Below are positions 15,940 through 28,100 of a stretch of 58,654 nucleotides of DNA, piece after piece. The position numbers were made by a program, and so were the translations under genes. Within the stretch, counting starts at the first letter, position 1. The number at the start of each line of letters is the position of its first letter. Source of the DNA: UBA10677 sp045532295 (GTDB lineage: Bacteria; Bacillota; Clostridia; Christensenellales; Pumilibacteraceae); the NCBI GenBank assembly GCA_045532295.1, contig JAZSFP010000009.1:1-58654 (forward strand). Direction: 5' to 3'. The notes beneath the pieces are model-generated. The model ran no database searches, was not told where the DNA came from, and was given only the letters and a program-made list of their open reading frames with translations.

Positions 15940-16830
15940 ATGGAAAAGACTTCTAAACTCAAAAAGAGCAAATTTACACCTCTTAATACCGTAGTTTTCG
16001 TAATCTTAGTGATTTACGCGGTGTCAATGGTATTTCTAATTAGTTGGGCGTTAATCACTTCGTTTAAGTCGCAATCAGACTTCCGTCTTAACGTAATGGG
16101 CTTGCCTAAGAAGTGGGTGTGGAACTACGGGACGGTATTTAGTAAATTCAAATACACGGTCTTCTTTGAAGGAGTGGGAAACAAAGCAATCGGCGTACCG
16201 CAAATGCTACTTAACACCATTTTGTACGCGGTCGGCTGTTCGCTTACCCAAACGCTTACCCCTTGTGTAGTAGCGTATTGTTGCGCTCGCTACAATTACA
16301 AGTTAAGCAATATTATTCCCTACGTGGTTCTTACCGTTATGTCCCTTTCTATCGCAGGTTCTCTTCCTTCGGAAATTCAAATGGCAAGAATGTTTGGACT
16401 TTACGACCATATTTGGGGCTTATGGATAATGAAATGTAACTTCCTTGGAACTTACTTCCTCGTATTCCTAAGCACTTTCAAAGGTATTCCGAAAGCGCTT
16501 GACGAGGCGGCGAAGATTGACGGAGCAAACGATAGCACGATTATGCTTAAAGTAGTTATGCCTACCGTAGTTCCTACGATTTTAACTATAATGTTACTTA
16601 ACTTTATAGGTTTCTGGAACGACTATACCGTACCCCTTATTTATCTTCCCCATTATCCCACGATTTCCCAAGGTCTTCAGTATATGATCGCCACCAACGT
16701 AAACGAACTTGCAACCGTACCTATGCGTATGACCGCGTCTATGATAGTTCTCGTGCCTATCTTGGTAGTATTCGTAATTTTCCAAGATAAACTCGTAGGA
16801 AATATTACTTTCGGCGCAGTAAAAGGTTAA
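15940..16830 (+). CDS. ABC sugar permease, MalG/UgpE type
   Basis: A 296-residue membrane permease with about six helices and a clear EAA loop (ALDEAAKIDGANDSTIML, then KVVMPTVVPTI). I chose the ATG at 15940 because AAGGAGGG lies just upstream; the frame is open further up, but that part overlaps the previous permease. With the preceding subunit it forms the translocation pore of the importer. No ATPase gene is found in the window; Gram-positive CUT1 importers commonly share one MsmK-like ATPase encoded elsewhere. Confidence 0.93.
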   Translation: MEKTSKLKKSKFTPLNTVVFVILVIYAVSMVFLISWALITSFKSQSDFRLNVMGLPKKWVWNYGTVFSKFKYTVFFEGVGNKAIGVPQMLLNTILYAVGCSLTQTLTPCVVAYCCARYNYKLSNIIPYVVLTVMSLSIAGSLPSEIQMARMFGLYDHIWGLWIMKCNFLGTYFLVFLSTFKGIPKALDEAAKIDGANDSTIMLKVVMPTVVPTILTIMLLNFIGFWNDYTVPLIYLPHYPTISQGLQYMIATNVNELATVPMRMTASMIVLVPILVVFVIFQDKLVGNITFGAVKG

Positions 16831-16849
16831 TCTTAAAAAGGAGAAAACT

Positions 16850-19834
16850 ATGACGAAAAAGAAATTATTATTCCCCGTGATATCGCTTGCCGTAGCGCTC
16901 GTGCTTATCTTTGGAGCAGTATCAATCTTTACTCCCCAAGGAACGCTTTATCAGAAAATCTTCGGCACGGCGAATCAAACGCTTATAAACGAAAATTACG
17001 AATACGGTACGACTTTTTCCGTACCTAAGCACGAAGTTGCAGGCGCGCCTGCAGGCTCTACGAGCGCAGTCGTAACCTATCCCGACGGAGCGGTTACCAA
17101 CGACGCGAGCGTTACCCTTAATCAAGCAGGACAGTACAAAGTTACTTATAGCGCGGTGTCGGGTAGTCAACTTCTTAAAGAAGAGTACACCTTTAAGGTT
17201 AAGTATCCTATCGTAACGGGCGGAGATAAATCCACCATCTACTATGGAACGAGCCCTTACGGCGATAGCGCGGACACCCCCGGTCTCTTCGTTGCTCTTG
17301 ATAGCGCGGACACCCTCGTGTTCTCGCAAATTATCGACCTTCGTGGTTCTACTAAAAATACTCACTTCGTTGAACTTTTCCCAACGCCCGCAGCGCTCGG
17401 TAGTTCGGACTGCGAGCAGTTCTGGATTACTTTGACGGACGTAGAAGACCCCGAAAGTTACCTTATCGTAAGAATGAACCTCTATACTGAGGGAACTCGT
17501 CAAACTATGACCCTTGCAACCCGTAGCAACTGCCAACCTGCAGTTATCGGCGAAGAGGCGGGTAAGTATATTCACGTTGGCAACCAGTACGGAACTTACC
17601 CCGGTATTGAAATGAACGCTATGTCCGGTGGTTGTTATGGAAGAACGGGAGCAATGAATACCCTTAAACTTTGCTACGAAGAGTCTACTAAAATAATCTG
17701 GTCGCAAACTTGGAACGGTAATTTAGTTGCTAAGATTGCCGACCTTGACGATCCCGTTTACGTAGGCGAAGCGCTTTGGAAAGGCTTTACCAGTGGTAGA
17801 GTTCGTATGTCCTTCTATTGTAGAGGCTATATGGCGGAGAAAGCAAACTTCGTGTTTAAGGATATTCCCGGAACGGATTTAACGGCAGACGGAATTGACG
17901 ACGTTGACGCTCCCGTAATTACCGTAACCGAGCCTGCGCTTGCTCCTGCAATCGGTGGCGAATACACCATTCCCGAGTATGTCGTAACCGACTCTCTTTC
18001 GCCCATAGCAAGTCAGAGCGTTAAGGTTATGAAGAACGGTATGGCGGTTGCAATTAAGGACGGTAAATTCCAAACGGCGTCTGCAGGCGACTATTCTATT
18101 ATATATACCGCGCGCGATACTTTCGGTAATACTACTGAAAAAACGATAACCGTAACTGCTGATTCTGCTCCCACGCTTTCGCTTTCAACCGTAACGCTTC
18201 AAGCAAAGTACAACCGTGGAGAAAAGGTTTTACTTCCTATTGCTGAAGTAACGGGTGGTAGAGGAGAGAAAACCCTTAATATTTACGCAACCGCAAACGG
18301 CAAAACTGAACTTCTCAACGGTAACGAGTTCGTGCCTATGGACGCGTCGACTTACACGATTACTTACGAAGGAGTAGACGAAGTAGGTCAAAAGCAAACT
18401 AAAGATTATACCGTATCGGTAGTGAACGGCGCTCAGCCCGTATTCCGTGACGAACCCGTTCTTCCCGATTATTTCCTCTCGGCTTTCTCTTACCGTGACC
18501 CCGTGGTTTACGCATACGACTATTCGAGTGGTAGCGAGGTTAAAGTCCCTGCAAACCTTACCGTGAGCGGTCCTTACGGTAATCAACAAGTACAGTCGGG
18601 CGGTGGATTTACCCCGATGATAACCGAGAATTTATCCGATATAACGCTTACTTGGAAAGCGGGCGAAAGCACCCTTACGAGAACCGTTAAAGGCGTATTC
18701 TCTCGTTCAAGTGGCGGAATTTTGACGGAAAACTACTTTGTTGGTAGCGCGTCCATAGGTAAATTCGACGGCTATATGGAGATTACTGCAAACGGCGCAA
18801 ACGACGACTGGTCTTTCGTAAATACGCTCGTTGGGGATAGTTTTTCGCTTGCATTTACTGCAGTGCCTGCAAACTCCGACTTTGACGCTCTCGAGTTCGT
18901 ATTAACCGACGCTGGAAATCCCGATATTCGTTTTACCACGAGAATTGAGGGCGTAGAAAACTATCGCTCGCTTGCAACGATAGGTAGAAGACAAGCGCTC
19001 CTTTCTAACGGTTTCCATAATTATTCGACTTCTAATAAATTCGCGCTCAAGTATAGCGAGGGAGTATTCTCTATCGGTACTGCGCAAATCCCCGTTGACA
19101 GAACGGATAGCGGAGAAGAGTTTAGCGGTTTCCCCTCTGGAGTAGTTAAACTTTCCGTAAGATTCGTAGGCGCTGAGAGTGGAGCAAAGTATCAAATTAC
19201 CAACCTCTGCGGTCAGCCTATGGGTGAACTTTTCACCGACCGCGTAAAACCCCTTATGAAAGTTATGGGCAACTACGGTGGTTCGAGTGAAGTAGGTGAA
19301 ACGATAACTTTACCCAAGATGATTGCTCGCGACGTGCTTAACCCCTCGGTAATTACGTACGTAACGGCAAAAGATACTAACGGCGAATACATTAAGGCGG
19401 ACGACGGCACGGTGCTTAACCGCGCGCCCACCGATAAGGATTATACTTTCAAAGCAACCACTTACGGTCAGTATCAAGTTGAGTACGTGGCAAACGATAC
19501 TTTGTCTGGAAGAGCGAACAAAATTCCTTTCGTAATTACGGTATTCGATGCTGAAAAGCCTCAAGCAAGTTTCCGCACTGCACCCCAAAACAGCGTAAAA
19601 TTAGGCGAAACGATTATAATTCCTAACCTTAAGGTTTCGGATAACATTACTGCGACTGACAAACTTATTATTAGTCGTTGCATAGTATCGTCTAACGGTA
19701 AGGTTTATCACCTTGAAAACGGCGGTAATTCTATGAAACCTATGTATACGGGCGTTTACCAAATAAGAGTACTCGTTTACGACGAGGCAGGCAACATTAC
19801 GATGCTTACCCACGACGTAACTGTAACCGAGTAA
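16850..19834 (+). CDS. Large surface protein with Ig-like modules
   Basis: A 994-residue exported protein. Residues about 5-24 form one hydrophobic helix after MTKKK, with no lipobox and no clear cleavage site, so it may be membrane-anchored by its N-terminus. The rest is beta-rich and contains several bacterial Ig-like/HYR-like units. Examples lie at about 35-120, 345-440, 445-530 and two near the C-terminus, each ending in patterns such as GDYSIIYTARDTFGN or GVYQIRVLVYDEAGN. Between them are two lectin-like beta-sandwich stretches. No LPXTG motif is visible. It lies in the importer operon (19 bases after the permease) with AAGGAG upstream and probably binds the glycan at the cell surface. 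Confidence 0.85.
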   Translation: MTKKKLLFPVISLAVALVLIFGAVSIFTPQGTLYQKIFGTANQTLINENYEYGTTFSVPKHEVAGAPAGSTSAVVTYPDGAVTNDASVTLNQAGQYKVTYSAVSGSQLLKEEYTFKVKYPIVTGGDKSTIYYGTSPYGDSADTPGLFVALDSADTLVFSQIIDLRGSTKNTHFVELFPTPAALGSSDCEQFWITLTDVEDPESYLIVRMNLYTEGTRQTMTLATRSNCQPAVIGEEAGKYIHVGNQYGTYPGIEMNAMSGGCYGRTGAMNTLKLCYEESTKIIWSQTWNGNLVAKIADLDDPVYVGEALWKGFTSGRVRMSFYCRGYMAEKANFVFKDIPGTDLTADGIDDVDAPVITVTEPALAPAIGGEYTIPEYVVTDSLSPIASQSVKVMKNGMAVAIKDGKFQTASAGDYSIIYTARDTFGNTTEKTITVTADSAPTLSLSTVTLQAKYNRGEKVLLPIAEVTGGRGEKTLNIYATANGKTELLNGNEFVPMDASTYTITYEGVDEVGQKQTKDYTVSVVNGAQPVFRDEPVLPDYFLSAFSYRDPVVYAYDYSSGSEVKVPANLTVSGPYGNQQVQSGGGFTPMITENLSDITLTWKAGESTLTRTVKGVFSRSSGGILTENYFVGSASIGKFDGYMEITANGANDDWSFVNTLVGDSFSLAFTAVPANSDFDALEFVLTDAGNPDIRFTTRIEGVENYRSLATIGRRQALLSNGFHNYSTSNKFALKYSEGVFSIGTAQIPVDRTDSGEEFSGFPSGVVKLSVRFVGAESGAKYQITNLCGQPMGELFTDRVKPLMKVMGNYGGSSEVGETITLPKMIARDVLNPSVITYVTAKDTNGEYIKADDGTVLNRAPTDKDYTFKATTYGQYQVEYVANDTLSGRANKIPFVITVFDAEKPQASFRTAPQNSVKLGETIIIPNLKVSDNITATDKLIISRCIVSSNGKVYHLENGGNSMKPMYTGVYQIRVLVYDEAGNITMLTHDVTVTE

Positions 19835-19850
19835 GAGGAGGACGAAAAAA

Positions 19851-21851
19851 ATGAAAAAATTAATATCAATTATTCTTGCAGTATTCCTTACTTTTTCGGT
19901 TGTAGCGTGCAACGGAGACGGAATCGGTTCTGAGACTCCACCCTTGCCCGTAGGTACTATAACCGATAACGCTCAGCATTATTACACTCGTGGACTTCAC
20001 AAGTTTAATATGACGACTACCGATATCGTATTTGCTGAGAACGGCAAAACCGACTACAAAATAGTCCTTTCTCAAAACCCCACCATTTCTGATAACGGTG
20101 GCGCGTCGTACCTTACTCGTTTCGTGCTCGAGGCAATGGGCGCAACTATCCCTACCGTAAGCGAAGACGAGGTAGAGTATAGCGCGGACGCTAAACTTAT
20201 CGTGTTCAACTGTCCTGACCTTTTTGAAGATGCAGGGCTTACGATGACGAGCGACGATATTGCTGAAAACGGCTACTATATCAAGAGCGCAGGAAAGAGC
20301 GTATTCGTTATGACCAAAGACCAAATTCTTGGCTACGGCGCGAGAAACGCAGGCCTTGAAATTCTTCATCAAATGATAGGTCTCGAATTCTTCAGTGGCG
20401 ATAGTTATTCCTATAACTGCAAGCCCGGAGATAAGATTATGCTCCCCGGTTTTGATATTACCGACGCTCCTGATATTACTTGGAACCACTATATGAACAA
20501 CCCCTCCGCAGCAACCAGAATAGGTTTACGCGGAACGGAAAACATTGACCTCTTTATGAGTCCCATAGGAGCAGGCGCTTGGCACAATACTTTGGGCTGG
20601 TTGCCACCCAACGATGCTAATGCTGAGCAAAAAGAATACTGGTACAATGGCGACCGTACCGAACTTTGCTATACCGCTCACGGTAATCAAGCAATGCTCG
20701 ACGAGATGATAAGACGTTGTACCGAAAAGGCGATAGCGTCCGTTGATGCAAACCCCTCTAAGAGCGTTCTTACCATAACTCTTATGGACGGCGGACACTA
20801 CTGCACTTGCGACGCTTGTTCTGCCAGCAAGGCAGCGTACGGCGGAGCGGACAGCGCGGCTCACATTAAGTTTGTAAACCGCATCGGCAAAGGACTTGAC
20901 GACCATCTTACTGCAAAGTGGGAAGAGGAAAAACTCACTAACCCTAAAGCAGAAAAGAGAGACGTAAACCTCATTTTCTTTGCGTACAACCAAACCACTA
21001 ATCCTCCCGTAAAGGAAGTGAACGGCGAACTCGTTCCCTACGACGATAGCGTAATTCTCTATCCCAACGTAGGCGTTTGGTACGCTCCTATCGGAATGCA
21101 GTACAACGAAAGCCTTTACGCTGACGTAAACTCCGCGGCGCTTAAAGGAACGAGAGGATGGAACGTTCTTACCGATAACATCTACGTATGGTTCTACGGC
21201 ACGAACTTCTCCGCATATCTTTTCCCCTTCAATACTTGGTCGACGATTCCTGAGTCTTACCGTTGTTTTGCTGAAAACGACGTAAAATTTATGTTCAACC
21301 AAGGTCAATTCAACCAAGGACAAGATGCTTCGACCGGTTTCTCAATCTTCAAAGAATACCTTCATCATCAACTTCGTTGGGATTGCAACCAGTCGTACGC
21401 AGACCTTACTAATCGTTTCTTTAACGGTTACTTTAAGGAGGCGGTAGCACCTATGCGTCGTTATTTTGACGAACTATGCGCGCATCTTGAGTACCTCGAA
21501 TCAGCGTATCCCACCCAAATTAACGGCTCGATTTATCATAATCCCACGGGAATAAACAACTGGCCCTTAAGAACGATTAAGCAGTGGATCGGTTATATTG
21601 ACGAGGCGTACGAACTTATTGAACCCCTTAAAAAGACCGACCCCGCTAAGTACACCGTTCTTTACAACAATATCAACAAGGAAAGTATCTTCCCCCGTTA
21701 CGCTCTTCTTTCTATTCACGAAGGAACTTTCTCGTCTTCCGAACTTGTCGCTGAGCGTCTTGCTTTCAAAGCAGACTGCACCGCGCACAATATAACCCGT
21801 GTTAACGAAGGTGGACTTCTTACTACCATTTACGAAGGCTGGGGCATCTAA
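19851..21851 (+). CDS. DUF4838 lipoprotein, probable glycan-processing enzyme
   Basis: A 666-residue lipoprotein with lipobox VVAC (Cys20). The DUF4838 signature is visible: MDGGHYCTCDACSASKAAYG with a CxCxxC cluster, followed by HIKFVNRIGKGLDDHL and NLIFFAYNQTTNPP. An N-terminal region (about 45-185) resembles the accessory domain that precedes alpha-glucuronidase or GH20-type barrels. DUF4838 proteins are associated with glycan utilisation; the exact reaction is not established. It starts 16 bases after the 994-aa gene stop with GAGGAGG upstream, and is probably the last gene of the importer operon before a 249-bp gap. Confidence 0.87.
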   Translation: MKKLISIILAVFLTFSVVACNGDGIGSETPPLPVGTITDNAQHYYTRGLHKFNMTTTDIVFAENGKTDYKIVLSQNPTISDNGGASYLTRFVLEAMGATIPTVSEDEVEYSADAKLIVFNCPDLFEDAGLTMTSDDIAENGYYIKSAGKSVFVMTKDQILGYGARNAGLEILHQMIGLEFFSGDSYSYNCKPGDKIMLPGFDITDAPDITWNHYMNNPSAATRIGLRGTENIDLFMSPIGAGAWHNTLGWLPPNDANAEQKEYWYNGDRTELCYTAHGNQAMLDEMIRRCTEKAIASVDANPSKSVLTITLMDGGHYCTCDACSASKAAYGGADSAAHIKFVNRIGKGLDDHLTAKWEEEKLTNPKAEKRDVNLIFFAYNQTTNPPVKEVNGELVPYDDSVILYPNVGVWYAPIGMQYNESLYADVNSAALKGTRGWNVLTDNIYVWFYGTNFSAYLFPFNTWSTIPESYRCFAENDVKFMFNQGQFNQGQDASTGFSIFKEYLHHQLRWDCNQSYADLTNRFFNGYFKEAVAPMRRYFDELCAHLEYLESAYPTQINGSIYHNPTGINNWPLRTIKQWIGYIDEAYELIEPLKKTDPAKYTVLYNNINKESIFPRYALLSIHEGTFSSSELVAERLAFKADCTAHNITRVNEGGLLTTIYEGWGI

Positions 21852-22100
21852 AATTCTACTAACTGCGTCGCATTACTTCGTTAAGTGCTTTCGGTCGGGT
21901 AATCGAGTACCTCTTTGTACACTCATACCCGACCTCAAGCCCTTGCCTCGTACTGCTCGCATTTAGCGAATTTTACACTACGCGCCTTCGCGATACATAC
22001 TAAAAATAGGAATTACCTGCAATGTCACTAACAATGCGTTACTCAAAAAGAATAATTTGTTAATTACTAAGGCTACAAGAGTAGTCTTAAGGAGGTAAAT
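21852..22100. other. Gene-free stretch with a long hairpin
   Basis: It contains a perfect 9-bp inverted repeat, GGTCGGGTA (21893-21901) and TACCCGACC, enclosing about 27 bases. A smaller stem, AAGGCTAC/GTAGTCTT, lies close to the next gene's ribosome binding site. No promoter of good quality was found. Confidence 0.5.
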
Positions 22101-25100
22101 ATGATAGAAAAGGCAAAAAGACTTATACTTAACATTTTCGTGTTAAGTATGGCGATCATACTGTCGCTCAGTATGTTCGCGTGTGGTCCTGAAGGGGAGG
22201 GCGGTGGTAACGAACCTGTCATTACTCTTTCGGCGACTGAGAAAACGCTTGATATCTACGAATCGTTTACGCTAACGGTGACGACGGAAAATCTCGACGG
22301 CGTAACGGTTGTGTGGAGTTCGTCCGACCCCACGGTAGCAAGCGTTGACCAAAACGGTAAAGTAAAGGCGTCTAATATCGAAGGTAACACCACCATCACT
22401 GCAACGGCAGGCGAGGTAAGCGCTACCTGTTCGGTAATCGTAGAGAATAGTCACAGCATACCTGCGCTTATTCTCTCGGCAGACGAAGTGGAAAACGTTG
22501 AGCCGAACGGCTCGTTCGAAATATCTGCAACTACGACTTACAACGGTAACGTAGTAAGCGGATTGACTTATAATTGGAGCGTAGATAAAGAAGGCATAGT
22601 AGAAATTACGCCTTCTGCTGATGGATCTACGGTAACGGTAAAAGGACTTGCATTTGGTAGTGTAAACTTAACTTGCTTGTCTATATGCGAAGGCAATCCT
22701 AACACTTCCGTAGTAAAGGTAAACGTATTCAATCCTAACGTTTCCTTCGAAGTAGAAGGACTTACTGCAGGAAGTAACGGATACAGCGTGCCCCTTACGC
22801 TCTTTGACGACGAAGATTATGATAAAGAGTACGCGCCCGTAATCACGGTAAGTGACGGAACGAACATAATCAATAATAGCGAAATCGTATGGTCGAGCGA
22901 CGACGAGGATATCGCTATCGTAGAGAACGGCGTAATTAAAGCAAAGGCTTTAGGAAACGCAAGAATTCTCGCATTCTATAACGACAACGGAATTTATTTC
23001 GACGTGAACGTTACGCGCGCCGAATATGCTATCAACGAGTTTGAATATCTCGAGGTAGCAGAGGACAACGGAATTGACCGCAACAGCGTAATCCAAGGTG
23101 AAGTTGAGTCCGTGCTTTACAACGGATTTGAACTTTTCAGGGAAGAGGCAGGCGGAAAAATCCACTTAAACGAAAAAGCGGTAGAAAAGATAGGCCTTGG
23201 TAACGTAGCCAACGCAATCGAGGTTTATACCGACAAAGCGAAGTACACCTACGACAACGTAGAATTCATCGCAATGGAAATTGACAACAAGGAAGAGTTC
23301 GACAGAATGGACGAAGTTGCGCTCAGCCTTGGAAATCAAGATACCGTATCGCCTACGATGGCAGGTATCTTCTACCTTAACGCAGACATAGACTATAACG
23401 GCGTATATACCCCCAACGCAATGAACGTGGTAGCAGACCACTCAGGCGGATTCGTGGGTAAGTTCGATGGACGCGGACACGTTATTAGCGGTCTTAAGAT
23501 TGAAAACGACGGTTATATTTTCGCAGGAATTATGGGTTCGGCAGAGTTCAAGAACGTAACCTTCCTTAACAGCGAAATGGACGCAACCGCAACTACAGGA
23601 ACGGGCGCGTTCTTAGCAAAAATGAACGACGGTTTCGTAGAAAACTTATTCGTTCACCTTTCCAAAGTAACCGTAAAGAACAACAACGTAATGCTCCTTG
23701 GTCAAGCAAACCACGGTAGCGCAAAGGCTTATAACAACGTAATCGTCGTTATTGAAGAAGTAGTAAAGGATGCAACTGCAACTGAAACTCGTACCGTTCA
23801 AACGATAGGCGCTCGTAACTTCCTTGCTCCTTTCACTAACACTATCGGTATTGCGCCCAACGTAACCGGAGTATACGTTAATAAGGCAGGCACTTGCGAG
23901 AACGACGGCAACGGTAACGCTGTTAACTGGCGAACTATTCTTAACGATTACAACGCTCTTACCGCGATGAACGAAGATATTGACGATGGTTGGGACACTG
24001 AGTTCTGGCACGAGTTTGACGGCGTAATTCTTCCCAAGACGGTTAGCCTTCTTTCTGAACAAACGGAGGAAATGGGCGACAATACCGCAGGTATCGCTCT
24101 TTGGAAAGCATATAAAAACGACGTTGAAGGCGTAGATAAATCTACTTATAAGAGCGGATATACCTTTGCTGAAAACCTCGTAATCGACCTTACTGCAAAT
24201 GAGTTTGATAGCGTTAAGCAAGCAGTTATCAACGGCGTTGACTATTCGGCTAACTTCGATAACAACGCGCTTACTATCGCAAAGAGCGCAGTTACCGCTC
24301 GTGGCGAAGTAAGTCTCTTTATCGTAGCAACCAAAGACGGCAATACCGTTAGCGCAATTAAACCCCTTCTTCTTGCAGATATCCTTATTTCTACCGCAGA
24401 TGACTTCGAGGCAATGCAATGGCTTGCTGACCCCTATGCAGAGGATACTAATACCTGGTGCGCATCTATTAAGAGCGCAAATATGGCAGGTTATATTGCT
24501 CTTACTAACGATATTGAGTATAATCGCCAGTATAAAGTACATCAAAATTCCGCAGCGTTTACCGCAACTGCTGGTTTCTCTGGAGTTTTAGACGGACGCG
24601 GATATACCGTAGACGGACTTGAAATGGTAGAGCAACTTAACGCAACTAACGGTTATCCTACTAACTACGGTGGATTTAGTTCAGAAAAGGCGTGGGGCGC
24701 AGGTTCTGGTATCTTCTCAACGATGCTTGGTGGAACCATTAAAAATATTGCGTTTACTAATGCAGTTCAATCTTGTGGTGGCGGTTTTATTACTTCCCAT
24801 ATGAAGAACGGTAACACGATTGAGAACGTATATATTCACATTAAGAGTGCTGAAGGATACGACCTTTCTTCTGTTGCTGCAAATAATAAGCAATATGCAG
24901 CGTCTGCAATTTTCAATACTCACAGCCACGCTGGTGGAGTAACTATTAAAGACGTAGTAGCAGTTGTTGATTACGCTAAGGCAGATTATTACGTAGGTTG
25001 TTTCTGGGGCAATTCTATCGGCACTGGTATGCAAAACGTATTCGTAGTAAGCGGTAGTGATAAGGTTCTTATCTCGCACGCAGGCGAAGAAACCTCTACG

Positions 25101-28100
25101 CACGCAGGTCTTACCGTTTACAATACCATATCGGCTGTAAAAGACGACAAGACCGCTTGGTCGGCTCTTCCTGCTAAATATTTCGATACTACCGGCGACC
25201 TTCCCGTATTCAACGGAAACGAGATTGCAGTACCCGAAATTGAACTTCCCGCAGCAGCATCCGTTGCAGCAGGCGAAGTGGTAGCAGTAAAAGTAAACGC
25301 TCTTTACCAAACTATTGAAGTAACGGGCAAAGGCTCTTACGCAAACGGCAAAGTAACCGTAGATAGCGATGCAGTATTAGGCGATATCGTAGAAATCACC
25401 ATTACTGATATCCTTAGTGGCGAAAGCGAAAGCGTAACCCTTACCGTAAGCGAAACTATCAACGTTTCGACCGTAACCGACGTAGAAATGTCCGATAACA
25501 GCGAAGGTATTGCAAGTTTCGTTGCTTACAAGACCAACGTTGAAGAAGTAACCGGCTTTACTTATAAGAGTGATTACTCTTTCGTAGCAAACTACTCTTA
25601 CGACCTTACCGAGTATGCGCTTGATACTATTACCGACGCGCTCGTAGGCGAAGTAAACGTACTTGCAACTTCCACTAAAGACGCTCTTGCATTTGCAAAA
25701 GCAGATATCACGGCTCGTGGCGAAGTAAAAGCAGTGGTAAAAGGAACGAAGAACGGTGGCGAAGTAGTTATCAATATTCCCTTCTTCTTCGCAGATATCC
25801 TTATTTCTACCGCAGACGACTTTGAGGCAATGCAATGGCTTGCTGATAAACTCGCAGTAGACGATACCTCGTTCACTCACTACGGACAAATCTCTACGAT
25901 GGGTGGATATATCGCACTTACTCAAAACATTAACTATAACCGTACCTACAAAGTACACCCCGGCACGATTGCCTTGGACGCACGTTACGTAGGCTTTATC
26001 GGAACTCTTGACGGACGCGGATATGCCGTTGACGGAATTGAAATGGTAGAGCAAACTAACGCGAACAACACCTATGGTTCTACGTTTATGGGCTATTCTA
26101 GTGGCCCTGCATCTGCGGCAACTTCCGGTATCTTCGGTATTATCAGTAAAGGCGCTGTAATTAAGAATATCGCGTTCACTAACGCAGTACACACTTGTGG
26201 CGGTGGATTTATTACCACGTCTGCAAGCCACGGCGGAAACGTAATCGAAAACGTTTACCTCCATATTAAGAGTGCAAACGGTACTACTTACGTGCCCGGC
26301 GCTTGGAACGAATTTGACGTAAGCGGCGCAATCAACGGTCAAGACCACAGCGGTAATTACACCATTAGAAATACCGTCGTAGTTATTGACAAAGTAGAGA
26401 AGAACTACTACAGTTTCGGTAGTTTCACCACTCCCGGTGGAAGTATGGCTGGCGTAAACAACGTTTATATCATTACTACTAACGCTAAACTTATGGCTCA
26501 GCAAAATCCCGGAACTACGATGCCTGAACTTAACGAATTCGCAGGCGTAACCAAGTATAACGACATTGCTGCACTTAAGGCAGGCAAAGACGCTTGGGCA
26601 AACCTTCCCGCATCCGTTTGGGATACCACGGGCGACGTTCCCGTATTCAAGGGAATGACCTTTACTGCTCCTGCAATTATCGTACCCGACGATGCAAGCC
26701 TTACCGCTGGCGCTATCGTTACCGTAAACTTCAACAAAATGTATCAAACTATCGCAGTAGAAGGCAACGCAACTCTTTCTGGCAATACCGTAACTATTAA
26801 CGCAGATGCTCAGGGTGGCGATAAAGTAACCGTAACCGTAACCGATATGCTTACGGGCAACAGCGACAGCGTAACCTATACCGTAGTCGCAACCGAGAAC
26901 GTTACTCTTAATAAAGTAGTAGACTTCGAACTTTCCCGTTCTACCGTAACTACTTTCGATATTAACCTCGAAGGTCAACTCTCGAAGGGTGACCTTGCAA
27001 AAGTAACGCTTGTAAACGGCAACGACGAAACCGTATTTACCGCTGACGATTACACGCTCGATGGCAACACCTTAAAAGTAAAGGTAAGCGCAATCGGCGC
27101 AACCAACTTCGGTAAAGACCTTACCGTAAAGGTATACCTTGAAAAGAAAGACGGCGACGTAGTAACCAACTACACGATTATCTCCGCACCGTTCTCCACC
27201 GTATCTATGGTAATTAAGAACGCAGACGACCTTGATTCGTTACAGGCTCTTGCAGACCCCCTCTATGATAACGAGGGAGACGGTGGAAAGTATATCAACT
27301 ATGGTGGATACTTCGTACTTGGTAACAATATTGACTATACTGGTCACGCATACGCAACCGTAGCAGGTGTTAACGACCCCAACACCTATTCGGGTGGTTT
27401 CCGTGGAACGTTTGACGGTCGTGGATTTAATATTGATAAGTTCTCGTACGCAGAAGGCAACACGATTACTGGTTTGTTTGCGCGTAACCTTGGAACTATC
27501 AAGAACGTATCTTTCACGAACGCAACCTTCAAGAGTTTTGCTTGGGGTAACGGATTTATTGCAACGCACCAAAGTGGAACTCTTGAAAATATTTACGCTC
27601 ACTTTACTGCAGTAGACGCTTCCGTTCAAAGAGCGTGGATTTTTGGTAGCCAAAGTTTCATCAATACCCAAAAAACGATTAACTGCTTTGCAGTAATTGA
27701 TAGCAAAGTTGGAACTTCTGCGACCAGAGTTGTTTCTCAAGATAGCGGTGTAATTACTAACGCATACTCTATCGGTGCTATAACCGACAGCCACGTTGGT
27801 GGTAGTGTAACGGTAACTAACAAAGGCTTCTATGCAACCGCAAGTGCTGCTAAAGGCAATATCGTAACTACTGGTTGGGACGATAGTTTCTGGACGATTG
27901 TAAACGGTCTTCCTTATCCCAAGAAATTGACTGCTCCTACCGTAACGCTTACCGCTCCTGCTGGTGGCGATATCGCAGCAGGTGGTACGATTACTTGCGA
28001 CACTGGAATTTACGGTATCGTATCCGCTGAGGGTAACGCAACCGTAACCGGTAACACCGTAACCGTAAAGAGCGATGCTCAAGCAGGCGACGTAATTACC

